From NCBI RefSeq assembly GCF_002843605.1, contig NZ_CP025263.1, forward strand, positions 3,625,501 through 3,689,500: a stretch of DNA of 64,000 bases, written 5' to 3'. This DNA comes from Pseudomonas sp. S09G 359. GTDB lineage: Bacteria > Pseudomonadota > Gammaproteobacteria > Pseudomonadales > Pseudomonadaceae. Every line of letters begins with the position of its first letter. Within the stretch, counting starts at the first letter, position 1. This document shows, in pieces, positions 54,654 to 63,503 of this stretch. Made by a program: the position numbers and the translations under genes. The notes beneath the pieces were generated by a model. That model saw only the letters and a list, made by a program, of their open reading frames with translations. It searched no databases and was not told where the DNA came from.

Positions 54654-55472
54654 TCAGCTGAACTTGCCGCTGATGTAGTCCCCGGTCATTTGTTCACGCG
54701 GGTTATCGAAAATCTGCGTGGTTGGGCCCATCTCGACCAGATAGCCAGTGCGCGTGCCCTGGGAAATGTCTACCGAGAAGAACGCCGTGGTGTCAGCCAC
54801 GCGGATAGCCTGCTGCATGTTGTGGGTCACCAGGGCGATGGTGTAGTCCTTTTTCAGTTCGACCATCAACTCTTCGACCCGGCGGGTGGCAATCGGGTCC
54901 AGTGCCGAGCAAGGCTCGTCCAGCAGCAACACTTCCGGCTCAGTGGCGATAGCGCGGGCGATGCACAGACGTTGCTGCTGGCCGCCGGACAGCGACAGGC
55001 CGCTGACCTTGAGCTTGTCCTTGACTTCATCCCACAGCGCGGCGCCTTGCAGGGCATGCTTGACGCGGTCGCCGAGGTCGCCCTTGTAGCGGTTCAGGCG
55101 CAGGCCGAAGGCAACGTTGTCGAAAATGCTCATCGAGAACGGGTTCGGCTGCTGGAAGACCATGCCGATGTAACGACGTACTACTACCGGGTCAACGCCC
55201 TTGCCGTAAACGTCCTGGCCGAGGAAATGCACATGCCCTTCGAAGCGGAAGCCTTTTACCAGGTCGTTCATGCGGTTGAGGCTACGCAGCACGGTACTTT
55301 TACCGCAGCCGGAGGGACCGATGAAGCCGGTGATCTTGTTTTTCTCAATCGGCACATGGCTATCACGCACCGCCATGAAGTTGCCGTAGAAAATCTTGTC
55401 CAGCTTGCAGTCCATGACCACAGGCGCCTGGGTGACCAACGGAGAGGCTACGTGTGCAGTTGATACGTTCAA
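54654..55472 (-). CDS. pstB: Phosphate ABC transporter ATP-binding protein PstB
   Basis: This 272-residue ATPase powers high-affinity phosphate uptake. Walker A is GPSGCGKST (near residue 52), the signature is LSGGQQQRL, and Walker B is [13 protein letters not shown], followed by the switch H in VTHNMQQA. Length and motifs are standard. It follows pstA by 19 nt. In many genomes phoU follows; here the Fic-like gene does. Confidence 0.96.
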   Translation of the reverse strand: MNVSTAHVASPLVTQAPVVMDCKLDKIFYGNFMAVRDSHVPIEKNKITGFIGPSGCGKSTVLRSLNRMNDLVKGFRFEGHVHFLGQDVYGKGVDPVVVRRYIGMVFQQPNPFSMSIFDNVAFGLRLNRYKGDLGDRVKHALQGAALWDEVKDKLKVSGLSLSGGQQQRLCIARAIATEPEVLLLDEPCSALDPIATRRVEELMVELKKDYTIALVTHNMQQAIRVADTTAFFSVDISQGTRTGYLVEMGPTTQIFDNPREQMTGDYISGKFS

Positions 55473-55491
55473 AATTCAGGTGCTCCCGTTC

Positions 55492-56385
55492 TTAATACTT
55501 GGGCTTGCCGAAAATACGGCTCACGATATTCACGACCAGCACGATCATCACCAACACCAGCGAGGCCGCCCATGCGAGCTCAAGTTGGTTGTCGAAAGGC
55601 ATGCCGGAAAAGTTGTAAATCAGTACGGCAAGGGATGCCGTCGGATTCATCACAGCCAGGCTGCCGTCGTGATAGATCCAGTAGTTGCTGAACAGCGCGG
55701 TGAACAACAGCGGCGCGGTTTCGCCCGCAGCGCGGGCCACGGCCAGCATGACGCCCGTGAGGATCGCCGGCATGCCGGTGGGCAGTACGATTTTCCAGAT
55801 GACCTGCGAGCGGGTACACCCCATGCCGTAGGCCGCGTCCTTCATGATCTTGGGCACCATCCGCATCGACTCTTCAGCGGTCAGCACCACGATTGGCAGC
55901 ATCAGCACGGCCAGCGCTACACCGCCGGCCGGCGCCGAGTAAGTCCCGGTGGTCATCACCACCAGCGCGTAGGCAAATACCCCGGCCAGGATGGATGGCA
56001 AGCCAGTGAGCATTTTCGCGGCGAAACGTGAGGCGTTCGCCAGCTTGCTGTCCGGCCCCAGTTCCGCGAGGAAAATAGCCGCCATGATGCCGACCGGAAC
56101 CGCAATGGCCGCAGCGATACCGACCATCACGAAGGTACCCGCCATAGCGTTGCCGAAGCCGCCGCCGGTTTCGAAGCCGGTGGGTGGCAGTTCGGTGAAC
56201 ACTTCCAGGCTAAGGCGCGCGCCGCCGCGAGTGATCAGCATGTACAGCACGGAAATCAACGGCACGCTGGCCAGCAGCGCCCCGAGCCAGACCAGCGTGG
56301 TCAACACCAGGCTGCGCAGCGCGCGGCCTTCGAAGCGGCGTTGCAGGCTGGGCAATGCAGCGGTAGGAACGGTGAGATTGGTCAT
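55492..56385 (-). CDS. pstA: Phosphate ABC transporter permease PstA
   Basis: This 297-residue permease has six predicted spans and the EAA-type loop near GMGCTRSQVIWKIVLPTGMP, which contacts PstB. The N-terminus (MTNLTVPTAALPSLQRRFEG) is usual. The start codon overlaps the pstC stop by one base. Length is of the E. coli type, not the long form found in the other Pseudomonas pst system. Confidence 0.95.
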   Translation of the reverse strand: MTNLTVPTAALPSLQRRFEGRALRSLVLTTLVWLGALLASVPLISVLYMLITRGGARLSLEVFTELPPTGFETGGGFGNAMAGTFVMVGIAAAIAVPVGIMAAIFLAELGPDSKLANASRFAAKMLTGLPSILAGVFAYALVVMTTGTYSAPAGGVALAVLMLPIVVLTAEESMRMVPKIMKDAAYGMGCTRSQVIWKIVLPTGMPAILTGVMLAVARAAGETAPLLFTALFSNYWIYHDGSLAVMNPTASLAVLIYNFSGMPFDNQLELAWAASLVLVMIVLVVNIVSRIFGKPKY

Positions 56386-57350
56386 TATTTGGTACCCCGC
56401 TGGGCGTAGAGCATGATCATCGAGCCGATGACGTTGACCAGTAAGGTGATAAACATCAGCACCAGGGCGGCGTACATCAGCACCTCGATCTCGTTCGGCC
56501 CGGCTTCGGGGAAGTTCAGCGCCAGCAAGGCCGCCAGGGTATTGGCCGGCGCAAACAGCGAAAGCGAGATGTTGTTGGCGTTGCCGACCAGCATGGCCAG
56601 GGCCATGGTTTCACCCAAGGCGCGCCCCAGGCCCAGCACCAGCGAGCCGAAAATGCCGGTGGCGGCGGATGGCACCATTACCTTGAGGATCGCTTCCCAG
56701 TGAGTGGTGCCCATGCCGTAGGCGGCCTGTTTGGTTTTCATCGGTACGCCGGTAAGGGCGTCCTGGGAAACCGCGGCAATGGTCGGCAGGATCATGATCG
56801 CCAGTACCAGGGCGGCCGGGAGCAGGCCCGGCCCGCTGAGGGACGTGCCGAAAAAAGGAATCCAGCCCAGTTCCGTGTTCAGCCACGCCGTCAGCGGGCG
56901 GATCGCCGGGATCACCACGTAGATCCCCCACAGGCCATAAACCACACTTGGGATGGCCGCGAGCAATTCAACGATGGTACGAAATACGGCTGCCAGCTTG
57001 GCCGGCAGGAAGTCCTGGGTCAGGAAGATCGCCATGCTGACGCCGAAAAAACCGGCAATCAGCAGGGCGATAAATGCACTGTAGAGCGTGCCCCAAATGG
57101 CCGGCAGAATGCCGTACTTGCCTTGGTTAACATCCCAGACGCTGCCGAACAGCACGTCAAAACCGTGCTTCTCCATGCCTGGCAAGGCTTTGCGGCCAAC
57201 CTCAAACACCAGGGCGAAGACCAGCGCCAGAATCAGAACCACCCCAATTCGCGCAAGCGCGCGGAAGGTGCGATCAACCAGGAAATCCTTGGCAGAGGGC
57301 GGCTGGCAAGCAGAATCCGGGTTAACCGGTACGACAAAAGGTGTGTTCAT
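56385..57350 (-). CDS. pstC: Phosphate ABC transporter permease PstC
   Basis: This 321-residue permease partners PstA. It has an N-terminal cytoplasmic stretch of about 35 residues, six spans and the coupling loop GMGTTHWEAILKVMVPSAAT. The segment AIPSVVYGLWGIYVVIPAI is characteristic of PstC. It begins 74 nt after the pstS stop on the same strand. Confidence 0.95.
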   Translation of the reverse strand: MNTPFVVPVNPDSACQPPSAKDFLVDRTFRALARIGVVLILALVFALVFEVGRKALPGMEKHGFDVLFGSVWDVNQGKYGILPAIWGTLYSAFIALLIAGFFGVSMAIFLTQDFLPAKLAAVFRTIVELLAAIPSVVYGLWGIYVVIPAIRPLTAWLNTELGWIPFFGTSLSGPGLLPAALVLAIMILPTIAAVSQDALTGVPMKTKQAAYGMGTTHWEAILKVMVPSAATGIFGSLVLGLGRALGETMALAMLVGNANNISLSLFAPANTLAALLALNFPEAGPNEIEVLMYAALVLMFITLLVNVIGSMIMLYAQRGTK

Positions 57351-57424
57351 TGGCTAGTTCCGGTACAGGGGGAAAACTCCCCCGGCATGGCTGACTGCCC
57401 ACGCCGAGAGAGGCCTCACAAGCG

Positions 57425-58456
57425 TTACTGAATGTTGGCAGACGCTTTGCGAACCTGATCAACCACCGATTGTGGCAGCGGGATGTAACCCATCGAGTCG
57501 GCGATTTTCTGCCCCTCGGTCAGGCTGTACTCAACCATTTCACGCATGGCCTTGGCTTTGGCCGGGTTGCCATTGTCCTTGCGGAAGATCATCCAGGTGT
57601 AGGAAGTGATCGGATACGACTTGGCGCCGTCCGGGTCCGGCAACCAGGCCACCAGGCTTTCCGGCATCTTCACAGCAGCCAGGGCCTCGGCACCGCTTTC
57701 GGCGTTTGGCACAACATAGTGGCCAGCCTTGTTCTGCAATTGTGCGAAGTCGACCTTGGCCAGTTTGGCGAAGCCGTATTCGATGTAGCCGATGGCGCCT
57801 GGGGTCTGGCGTACGGTGGCGGTCACGCCGTCGTTCTTCGGCGATTTGATGAACTTGTCGCTGGCTGGCCAGTTGACGGTGTTGCCTTCGCCCAGGTCTT
57901 TCTGGAATTGCGCGTTGATCGACGCCAGGTGCTTGGTGAACACGGCAGTGGTACCGCTGGAGTCAGCACGTACAACCACGGTGATCGGCGTGTCGGTCAG
58001 CTTCAAGTCCGGGTTGGCAGCGACGATCTGTGGGTCGTTCCACTTGGTGATCTTGCCCAGGAAGATGTTGGAGTACACATCGCGTGGCAGCTTCAGGCCC
58101 TTCGGGTTGCCCGGCAGGTTATAGGCCAGCACGATTTCACCAGCGGTCATCGGCAGCAATTGCACGCCTTCGGCAACCTTGGCGATGTCTTCGTCTTTCA
58201 TCGCCGAGTCACTGGCGGCGAAGTCCACGGTTTTATTCAGGAAGTCCTGTACACCCGCACCGCTACCCTTGGATTGGTAATCCACGGTCACACCGGCGGT
58301 TTTCTTGCTGAAATCCTTGAACCAGGTGAGGTAGATCGGTGCCGGAAAGCTGGCACCGGAACCGGTCAGACGTACGCTTTCGTCGGCAAACGCCAGAGAA
58401 CCGGCACAAAGCGACACTGCAACGGCGAGTGCGGCAGACTTCATCAAGCTTTTCAT
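57425..58456 (-). CDS. pstS: Phosphate-binding protein PstS
   Basis: This 343-residue periplasmic protein has a signal peptide (MKSLMKSAALAVAVSLCAGS, cleaved after AFA) and phosphate-binding loops GSGASFPAPIY, SKGSGAGVQDF and VRADSSGTTAVF. It captures phosphate for PstCA. It is the first gene of the operon, and its upstream region holds a Pho-box-like sequence shared with ppk2, so it should be induced by PhoB at low phosphate. Confidence 0.96.
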   Translation of the reverse strand: MKSLMKSAALAVAVSLCAGSLAFADESVRLTGSGASFPAPIYLTWFKDFSKKTAGVTVDYQSKGSGAGVQDFLNKTVDFAASDSAMKDEDIAKVAEGVQLLPMTAGEIVLAYNLPGNPKGLKLPRDVYSNIFLGKITKWNDPQIVAANPDLKLTDTPITVVVRADSSGTTAVFTKHLASINAQFQKDLGEGNTVNWPASDKFIKSPKNDGVTATVRQTPGAIGYIEYGFAKLAKVDFAQLQNKAGHYVVPNAESGAEALAAVKMPESLVAWLPDPDGAKSYPITSYTWMIFRKDNGNPAKAKAMREMVEYSLTEGQKIADSMGYIPLPQSVVDQVRKASANIQ

Positions 58457-58577
58457 TCAGGGAATTCCTTGTGGTATCGGGCTCCCCGGGACTTTGCAGC
58501 AGCTTTGTTACGTTTTTATGAAAAATGAGTGGCAGATGCGTTTTTGTCCCCGCTTATCGCCTCAACGCGCGGTTTTG

Positions 58578-58595
58578 CTGTAATTGGTTCGTAAC
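58578..58595. promoter_or_regulatory. Pho box between pstS and ppk2
   Basis: CTGTAATTGGTTCGTAAC fits the PhoB repeat CTGTNAT-N4-CTGTNAT with few mismatches on the plus strand. It lies 122 nt before the pstS start and 50 nt before the ppk2 start, so a single PhoB site could serve both divergent genes. A weaker repeat-like GTTACGTTTTTATGA lies near 58506. Confidence 0.65.
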
Positions 58596-58644
58596 AAATT
58601 GCGACTAACACTCTGGCATTCTTCCCCCCACGCGAGTGCCTCCC

Positions 58645-59562
58645 ATGTCCTCAGTAGAAGACGCCTTGTTGCTGCGCATCCACCGTGAGCTGCTGGATCA
58701 CAGTGATGAAGAGCTGGAATTGGAATTATCCGAAGACGGGCATGACCTGAATGCCTTGTTCGATGAACATGTCGGGGAAAGCAGCGAGAAGGCCGCGCGG
58801 CGGATTTATTTCAGCGAACTGTTCCGCCTGCAGGGCGAACTGGTGAAGCTGCAAAGCTGGGTGGTCAAGACGGGCGCCAAAGTGGTGATCCTATTCGAAG
58901 GCCGCGATGCCGCCGGCAAAGGCGGTGTGATCAAGCGTATTACCCAGCGCCTCAACCCACGGGTGTGCCGCGTTGCTGCCCTGCCCGCCCCAAATGACCG
59001 CGAGCAGACGCAATGGTACTTCCAGCGTTACGTCTCCCACTTGCCGGCGGCCGGTGAAATCGTGTTGTTCGACCGCAGTTGGTATAACCGCGCCGGCGTC
59101 GAGCAAGTGATGGGGTTTTGCAATGAAGACCAGTACGAGGAGTTCTTCCGCACCGTACCGGAGTTCGAGCGCATGCTCGCGCGCTCCGGCATCCAGCTGA
59201 TCAAGTACTGGTTCTCGATTTCCGACCAGGAACAGCACCTGCGTTTTCTCAGCCGCATCCACGACCCGCTCAAACAATGGAAGCTCAGCCCCATGGACCT
59301 GGAATCACGCCGACGCTGGGAAGCCTACACCAAGGCCAAGGAAATCATGCTCGACCGCACCCACATCGCTGAAGCGCCGTGGTGGGTGGTACAAGCCGAC
59401 GACAAGAAGAAGGCCCGGCTCAATTGCATTCACCACCTGCTTGGGCAGATGCCCTATGAAGAAGTGCAGCTGCCCACCATCGAACTGCCGCAACGCGTCC
59501 GGCAGGAGGACTATTCCCGCAGCCCGACGCCACCGGAGCTGATCGTGCCGGCGGTGTACTAA
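58645..59562 (+). CDS. ppk2: Polyphosphate kinase 2
   Basis: This 305-residue PPK2-family kinase uses polyphosphate to phosphorylate nucleoside diphosphates, or the reverse. Walker A is EGRDAAGKGG at residues 85-94, Walker B is LFDRSWYNRAGVE at 141-153, and the lid region KQWKLSPMDLESRRRWEAYT follows. It is a one-domain enzyme. The start is the ATG at 58645; an upstream GTG adds three codons, and neither has a strong ribosome site. The shared Pho box suggests control by phosphate. Confidence 0.93.
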   Translation: MSSVEDALLLRIHRELLDHSDEELELELSEDGHDLNALFDEHVGESSEKAARRIYFSELFRLQGELVKLQSWVVKTGAKVVILFEGRDAAGKGGVIKRITQRLNPRVCRVAALPAPNDREQTQWYFQRYVSHLPAAGEIVLFDRSWYNRAGVEQVMGFCNEDQYEEFFRTVPEFERMLARSGIQLIKYWFSISDQEQHLRFLSRIHDPLKQWKLSPMDLESRRRWEAYTKAKEIMLDRTHIAEAPWWVVQADDKKKARLNCIHHLLGQMPYEEVQLPTIELPQRVRQEDYSRSPTPPELIVPAVY

Positions 59563-59625
59563 GGCGGACCAGCCGGCAAATCTGATCTACGATTAATGCA
59601 TACGGCCTTCCTATCGGAGCACACC

Positions 59626-60231
59626 ATGACCCCGCACACCACCGCCCTTGTGTTGATCGAGTTCCAGAACGATTTCACCACCCAAGGTGGCGTGTTCCAT
59701 GACGCCGTCAAAGCCGTCATGCACACGTCCGACATGCTGGCCAACACCGCAACCACCGTGCAGCAGGCGCGCAAGCTCGGCGTGAAGATCATCCACTTGC
59801 CGATCAGCTTCGCCGCGGGTTACCCCGAGTTGACCACGCGTGACTACGGCATCCTCAAGGGCGTCGCCGACGGCAATGCCTTCAGCGCCGGTACCTGGGG
59901 CGCCGAGATCAGCGCGGCGCTGTCCCAGGAAACCGGGGATATCGTGGTCGAAGGCAAACGCGGCCTGGATGGGTTTGCCACCACCGGCCTGGACCTGGTG
60001 CTGCGCAACAATGGCATCCAGACGTTGGTGGTAGCGGGCTTCCTCACCAATTGCTGCGTTGAAGGCACGGTGCGCTCGGGGTATGAAAAAGGCTACAACG
60101 TGGTGACCTTGACCGATTGCACGGCAACCTTCACCGACGAGCAACAACAGGCCGCCGAGAACTTCACACTGCCGATGTTTTCGCAGACGCTGAAACACAC
60201 GCAGTTTCTGGAAGCATTGACCACCCAATGA
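59626..60231 (+). CDS. Isochorismatase-family cysteine hydrolase
   Basis: This 201-residue hydrolase has the catalytic triad D16 (LIEFQNDF), K111 (VEGKRGLDGF) and C144 (GFLTNCCVEGT) with the cis-peptide region before the Cys. Members hydrolyse nicotinamide-like, biuret or related amides, or isochorismate; the substrate is not clear here. The start at 59626 follows CGGAGCACACC; a longer frame to 59596 is possible. Confidence 0.87.
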   Translation: MTPHTTALVLIEFQNDFTTQGGVFHDAVKAVMHTSDMLANTATTVQQARKLGVKIIHLPISFAAGYPELTTRDYGILKGVADGNAFSAGTWGAEISAALSQETGDIVVEGKRGLDGFATTGLDLVLRNNGIQTLVVAGFLTNCCVEGTVRSGYEKGYNVVTLTDCTATFTDEQQQAAENFTLPMFSQTLKHTQFLEALTTQ

Positions 60232-60263
60232 AAAAACGGGCGGCTCATCAACGAGTCGCCCGC
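60231..60263 (-). terminator. Intrinsic terminator between convergent genes
   Basis: GGGCGGCTC/GAGTCGCCC with a 6-nt loop is followed by TTTTTT on the minus strand. It ends the tautomerase-like gene and probably also the hydrolase gene on the other strand. Confidence 0.78.
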
Positions 60264-60264
60264 C

Positions 60265-60657
60265 TTATTCTGTAGGTGCGTACTGCATCTCACCGTTGCC
60301 GAACGACCAGTCTTCGCGCTTTACATCCACCAGGCTGATCCACACGTCTTGCTTGCGCAGGCCGGTTTTGGCGTGGATGCCGTCGGCGATAAATTTGTAG
60401 AAGGCCTTTTTCACCTCGATGCTGCGCCCGGCGCTCCAGGTGATCTGGATAAACACGATCTTTGGCGTGTAGGTCACGCCCAGGTAACCGGCGGCGGGAT
60501 ACACCAGCTCATCTCCGGCATGGCGGTTGATGATCTGGAATTTGTCATGCTCGGGCACGTTGGCCACGCCTGTCATCGCCGCATAGATCACATCGCCAAT
60601 GGCGGCGGCGGTTTCAACGGAAGTGTCGGCGGCGAGGTCGATTCGAACTAAAGGCAT
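60265..60657 (-). CDS. Tautomerase-like protein
   Basis: This 130-residue protein begins with Pro after Met (MPLVRIDLAADTSVETAAAI), as in the 4-oxalocrotonate tautomerase superfamily, where Pro1 is the catalytic base. The C-terminal half (VFIQITWSAGRSIEVKKAFY, TGLRKQDVWISLVDVKREDW) matches the second beta-alpha-beta unit. The start at 60657 keeps Pro1. Substrate is unknown. Confidence 0.83.
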   Translation of the reverse strand: MPLVRIDLAADTSVETAAAIGDVIYAAMTGVANVPEHDKFQIINRHAGDELVYPAAGYLGVTYTPKIVFIQITWSAGRSIEVKKAFYKFIADGIHAKTGLRKQDVWISLVDVKREDWSFGNGEMQYAPTE

Positions 60658-60784
60658 TGGGGAATCCTTGGCAGGTCGGTGGCCAGCCCACATGGGTGGC
60701 CGGTGATCACTAAGCTAGCCCTGCCAAGAACCGCCATCAAGCGCATATTTAGCAACAATCAAAATAATTATTACGCATAATTAT

Positions 60785-61201
60785 TCAGGGCTTGGCTACG
60801 ACTGCGCTCTGCCCCGTCTCGCTATCGCGAATGTCGTACGTCCAACGGTCCTTGAACATCTCGCCGGACATCCCGTACGTTCGCCCGCCTACCAAGTTCA
60901 CCGTCTTCTCAAAACCGCCAGTGCTGTTTTCGCCGAAGTACCAGGCGACTGTCAGCTTATGAGTGCCGGCGCCGAGTTGGTATTCGCTTTGACGACTGAG
61001 CCAGAACAGCGTCGACTTGTCATCGATTTTGGTGATCACCAAGTGTTTGTCGAGCTGTTGGATAGTCGCGACCTGGGCGGCAGGCTTACCTTCCGCGCTC
61101 TGGTGCTCGTAATGGATGCAACCGGTCAGCATCACACTGAAAGCGGCCAGAGCGATAACACGAAAAACTATTTGCACGCGCATAATTTGTTTCGCAAGCA
61201 T
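60785..61201 (-). CDS. Lipoprotein, hypothetical
   Basis: This 138-residue lipoprotein has a signal sequence with lipobox LTGC at about residues 25-28 and a mature part of mixed structure (STLFWLSRQSEYQLGAGTHK, TYGMSGEMFKDRWTYDIRD). The start at 61201 has GGGA 8-9 nt upstream; an ATG six codons later (MRVQIV) is an alternative. Residues around LGAGTHKLTVAW resemble small envelope-stress lipoproteins, but no family is sure. Confidence 0.7.
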   Translation of the reverse strand: MLAKQIMRVQIVFRVIALAAFSVMLTGCIHYEHQSAEGKPAAQVATIQQLDKHLVITKIDDKSTLFWLSRQSEYQLGAGTHKLTVAWYFGENSTGGFEKTVNLVGGRTYGMSGEMFKDRWTYDIRDSETGQSAVVAKP

Positions 61202-61237
61202 CGTCTCATTCCCTTGAAAAAGGGCATGATCCTAGTT

Positions 61238-62100
61238 GCATTCAAGCCCCGCATCAAGGCGCCGCCTATGTGGCGAGCGGGCTTGCCCGCGTTGGGGCGC
61301 GAAGCGGCCCCTGTCATGAAGAATGTGGTGTATCTGGCAGACTGGGGCTGCTGCGCAGCCCAACGCGGGCAAGCCCGCTCGCCACAGAAGCCGTGCTCGC
61401 CTCAGTTTTTGTGTCGCAAGTATCATTTCGTGTCCTTGAAAAAGCCCATGCCCCTGATTGCATTCAAGCCCGCATCAAGGCGCCGCCTATGTGGCGAGCG
61501 GGCTTGCCCGCGTTGGGGCGCGAAGCAGCCCCTGTCATGAAGAATGCGGTGTACCTGGCAACCTGGGGCTGCTGCGCAGCCCAACGCGGGCAAGCCCGCT
61601 CGCCACAGAAGCCGTGCTCGTCTGAGTATTTGTGTCGCAAGCATCATTTCGTGTCCTTGAAAAAGGCCATGATCCTGATTGCATTCAAGCCCGCATCAAG
61701 GCGCCGCCGTTGTGGCGAGCGGGCTTGCCCGCGTTGGGGCGCGAAGCGGCCCCTGTCATGAAGAATGTGGTGTAACTGGCGAATTGGGACTGCTGCGCAG
61801 CCCAACGCGGGCAAGCCCGCTCGCCACAGAAGCCGTGCTCGTCTGAGTATTTGTGTCGCAAGCATCGTTGCACTCCCTTGAAAAAGGCCATGATCCGGAT
61901 TGCATTCAAGCCCGCATCAAGGCGCCGCCTATGTGGCGAGCGGGCTTGCCCGCGTTGGGGCGCGAAGCGGCCCCTGTCATGAAGAATGCGGTGTGCCTGG
62001 CAACCTGGGGCTGCTGCGCAGCCCAACGCGGGCTAGCCCGCTCGCCACACTAGCCCGCTCGTCACGGCGGGCGCGTCTGTCTCGGTATTTGTTTCGCGAG
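61238..62100. repeat. Four tandem ~221-bp units, each with a REP doublet
   Basis: GCATTCAAGCCC recurs at 61238, 61460, 61681 and 61902, a period of 221-222 bp. Each unit contains GTGGCGAGCGGGCTTGCCC and, about 100 bp later, its inverted partner GGGCAAGCCCGCTCGCCAC (last unit slightly degenerate), so it is a REP doublet of Pseudomonas type. Short frames inside are by-products of the repeat. The interval has no gene. Confidence 0.88.
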
Positions 62101-62117
62101 CAGCGTTGCATTGGCTT

Positions 62118-63503
62118 CTACTGCCACCCTCCTCCCATCACTTTGTACAAACTCACTCGGTTACTCTGCTCAGCCAGGCGCAGGGTAATCAGGTCTTGCT
62201 GGGCGCTGTACAACGACCGCTGGGCGTCGAGGGCTTCGAGGTAGCTTTGCGAGCCCGCGCGGTAGAGGGCGTTGGACAGGTCATAACTCTGCTGGCTCGC
62301 CTCGGTCAGCGCCTGTTGCGCGGCCAGGCGCAGGTCGAGGGTGCTGCGTACGGCTAAAGCGTCGGCGACTTCCTTGAACGCGGTTTGCAGGGTTTGCTGG
62401 TAGGTCTGCACCTGGATGTCATTCTCGACCTTGGCTGCGTCGAGGGTGGCGCGGTTGCTGCCGGCATCGAAGATCGGCAGGCTGATGCTCGGCGCGAAGC
62501 TCCAGGCGCCGCTGCCGGCCTTGAACAGGCTGGACAGTGACGCACTGGCAGAGCCGGCGCTGGCCGTCAGGCTGATGCTGGGGAAGAACGCCGCCCGGGC
62601 CGCACCAATGTCGATATTGGCGGACTTGAGGCTGTGCTCCGCCGCGAGCACATCCGGGCGCCGCTGCAGCAGGCTCGAGGGCAGTTCACCCGGCACCTCC
62701 ACCAGTGCCGCCGCCGATTGCAGATGAGTGCCGGGGAGCAAGCTGTCGGGGATGTCGCTGCCCACCAGCAGGCGCAAGGCGTTGCGGTCCTGCAGTATCT
62801 GGCTTTGGTACTCCGCCACATCACCCCGTGCCGACTCGACGGTGGTTTGCGCCTGAGCCACCGCCAGTGCCGCCGAACCACCCAGTGCATGGCTGCGCTG
62901 GGTCAGCTCGTAGGTGGACTGTTGGCTGGCCAGGGTGTCCTCGGCCAGGTGCAGGCGCTCGTTGTCGGCGGCCAGCGTCAGCCACGCCGTGGCCACCTCG
63001 GCCACCAGGCTGATTTGCGTGCTGCGGCGGGTTTCGGTCAGCGCCAGGTAGGCTTCCAGCGCTTCGTCCTGCAGGTTCTGCACGCGGCCAAACACATCCA
63101 CTTCATAGCTGCTCAACCCCAACTGCGCACTGTAGTCGTGGCCGGTGGTCGCCGTACCACTGCTGGACAGCGCCCCCGGCGTGCGGCTGTGGGTGCCGCT
63201 GACACCGGCATCAATCGTCGGCAACGCTGCCGCGCGCTGGATGCGGTATTGCGCCTGGGCCTTTTCGATATTCAGGCTGGCCAGGCGCAGGTCGCGGTTA
63301 TTGGCCAGGGCCAGGGTTTGCAATTGCGCCAGGCGGCGGTCGGTAAAGAACTGCTGCCATTGGATATCGGCCGCCACCTCGCCCTTGACGCCCGCTTGCC
63401 ATTCGCTTGGCACCGGCGCCTCGGGCTGTTGGTAGTGCGGCGCAAGGTTGATGCAGCCACTCAGGGCCAGCGCGGCCAGCAAAGGCCAGTGAAACCGGAT
63501 CAT
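62118..63503 (-). CDS. RND efflux outer membrane factor (OprM/NodT family)
   Basis: This 461-residue outer membrane lipoprotein has the lipobox LSGC (residues 14-17) and two repeated TolC-like helical hairpin blocks ([20 protein letters not shown] and [20 protein letters not shown], each ahead of a beta-barrel hairpin such as [15 protein letters not shown]). It forms the exit channel of a tripartite pump. The start overlaps the stop of the RND gene by 4 nt. The substrate range cannot be inferred. Confidence 0.92.
   Translation of the reverse strand: MIRFHWPLLAALALSGCINLAPHYQQPEAPVPSEWQAGVKGEVAADIQWQQFFTDRRLAQLQTLALANNRDLRLASLNIEKAQAQYRIQRAAALPTIDAGVSGTHSRTPGALSSSGTATTGHDYSAQLGLSSYEVDVFGRVQNLQDEALEAYLALTETRRSTQISLVAEVATAWLTLAADNERLHLAEDTLASQQSTYELTQRSHALGGSAALAVAQAQTTVESARGDVAEYQSQILQDRNALRLLVGSDIPDSLLPGTHLQSAAALVEVPGELPSSLLQRRPDVLAAEHSLKSANIDIGAARAAFFPSISLTASAGSASASLSSLFKAGSGAWSFAPSISLPIFDAGSNRATLDAAKVENDIQVQTYQQTLQTAFKEVADALAVRSTLDLRLAAQQALTEASQQSYDLSNALYRAGSQSYLEALDAQRSLYSAQQDLITLRLAEQSNRVSLYKVMGGGWQ

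Noticed and set aside
61270..62053. Repeated short frames (MWRAGLPALGREAAP) on both strands
   Set aside because: They are translations of the REP array in several frames without ribosome sites.
61238..62100. CRISPR-like array
   Set aside because: Units are about 221 bp and nearly identical along their whole length, including the spacers. They are REP doublets, not 30-bp repeats with unique spacers, and no cas genes are present.
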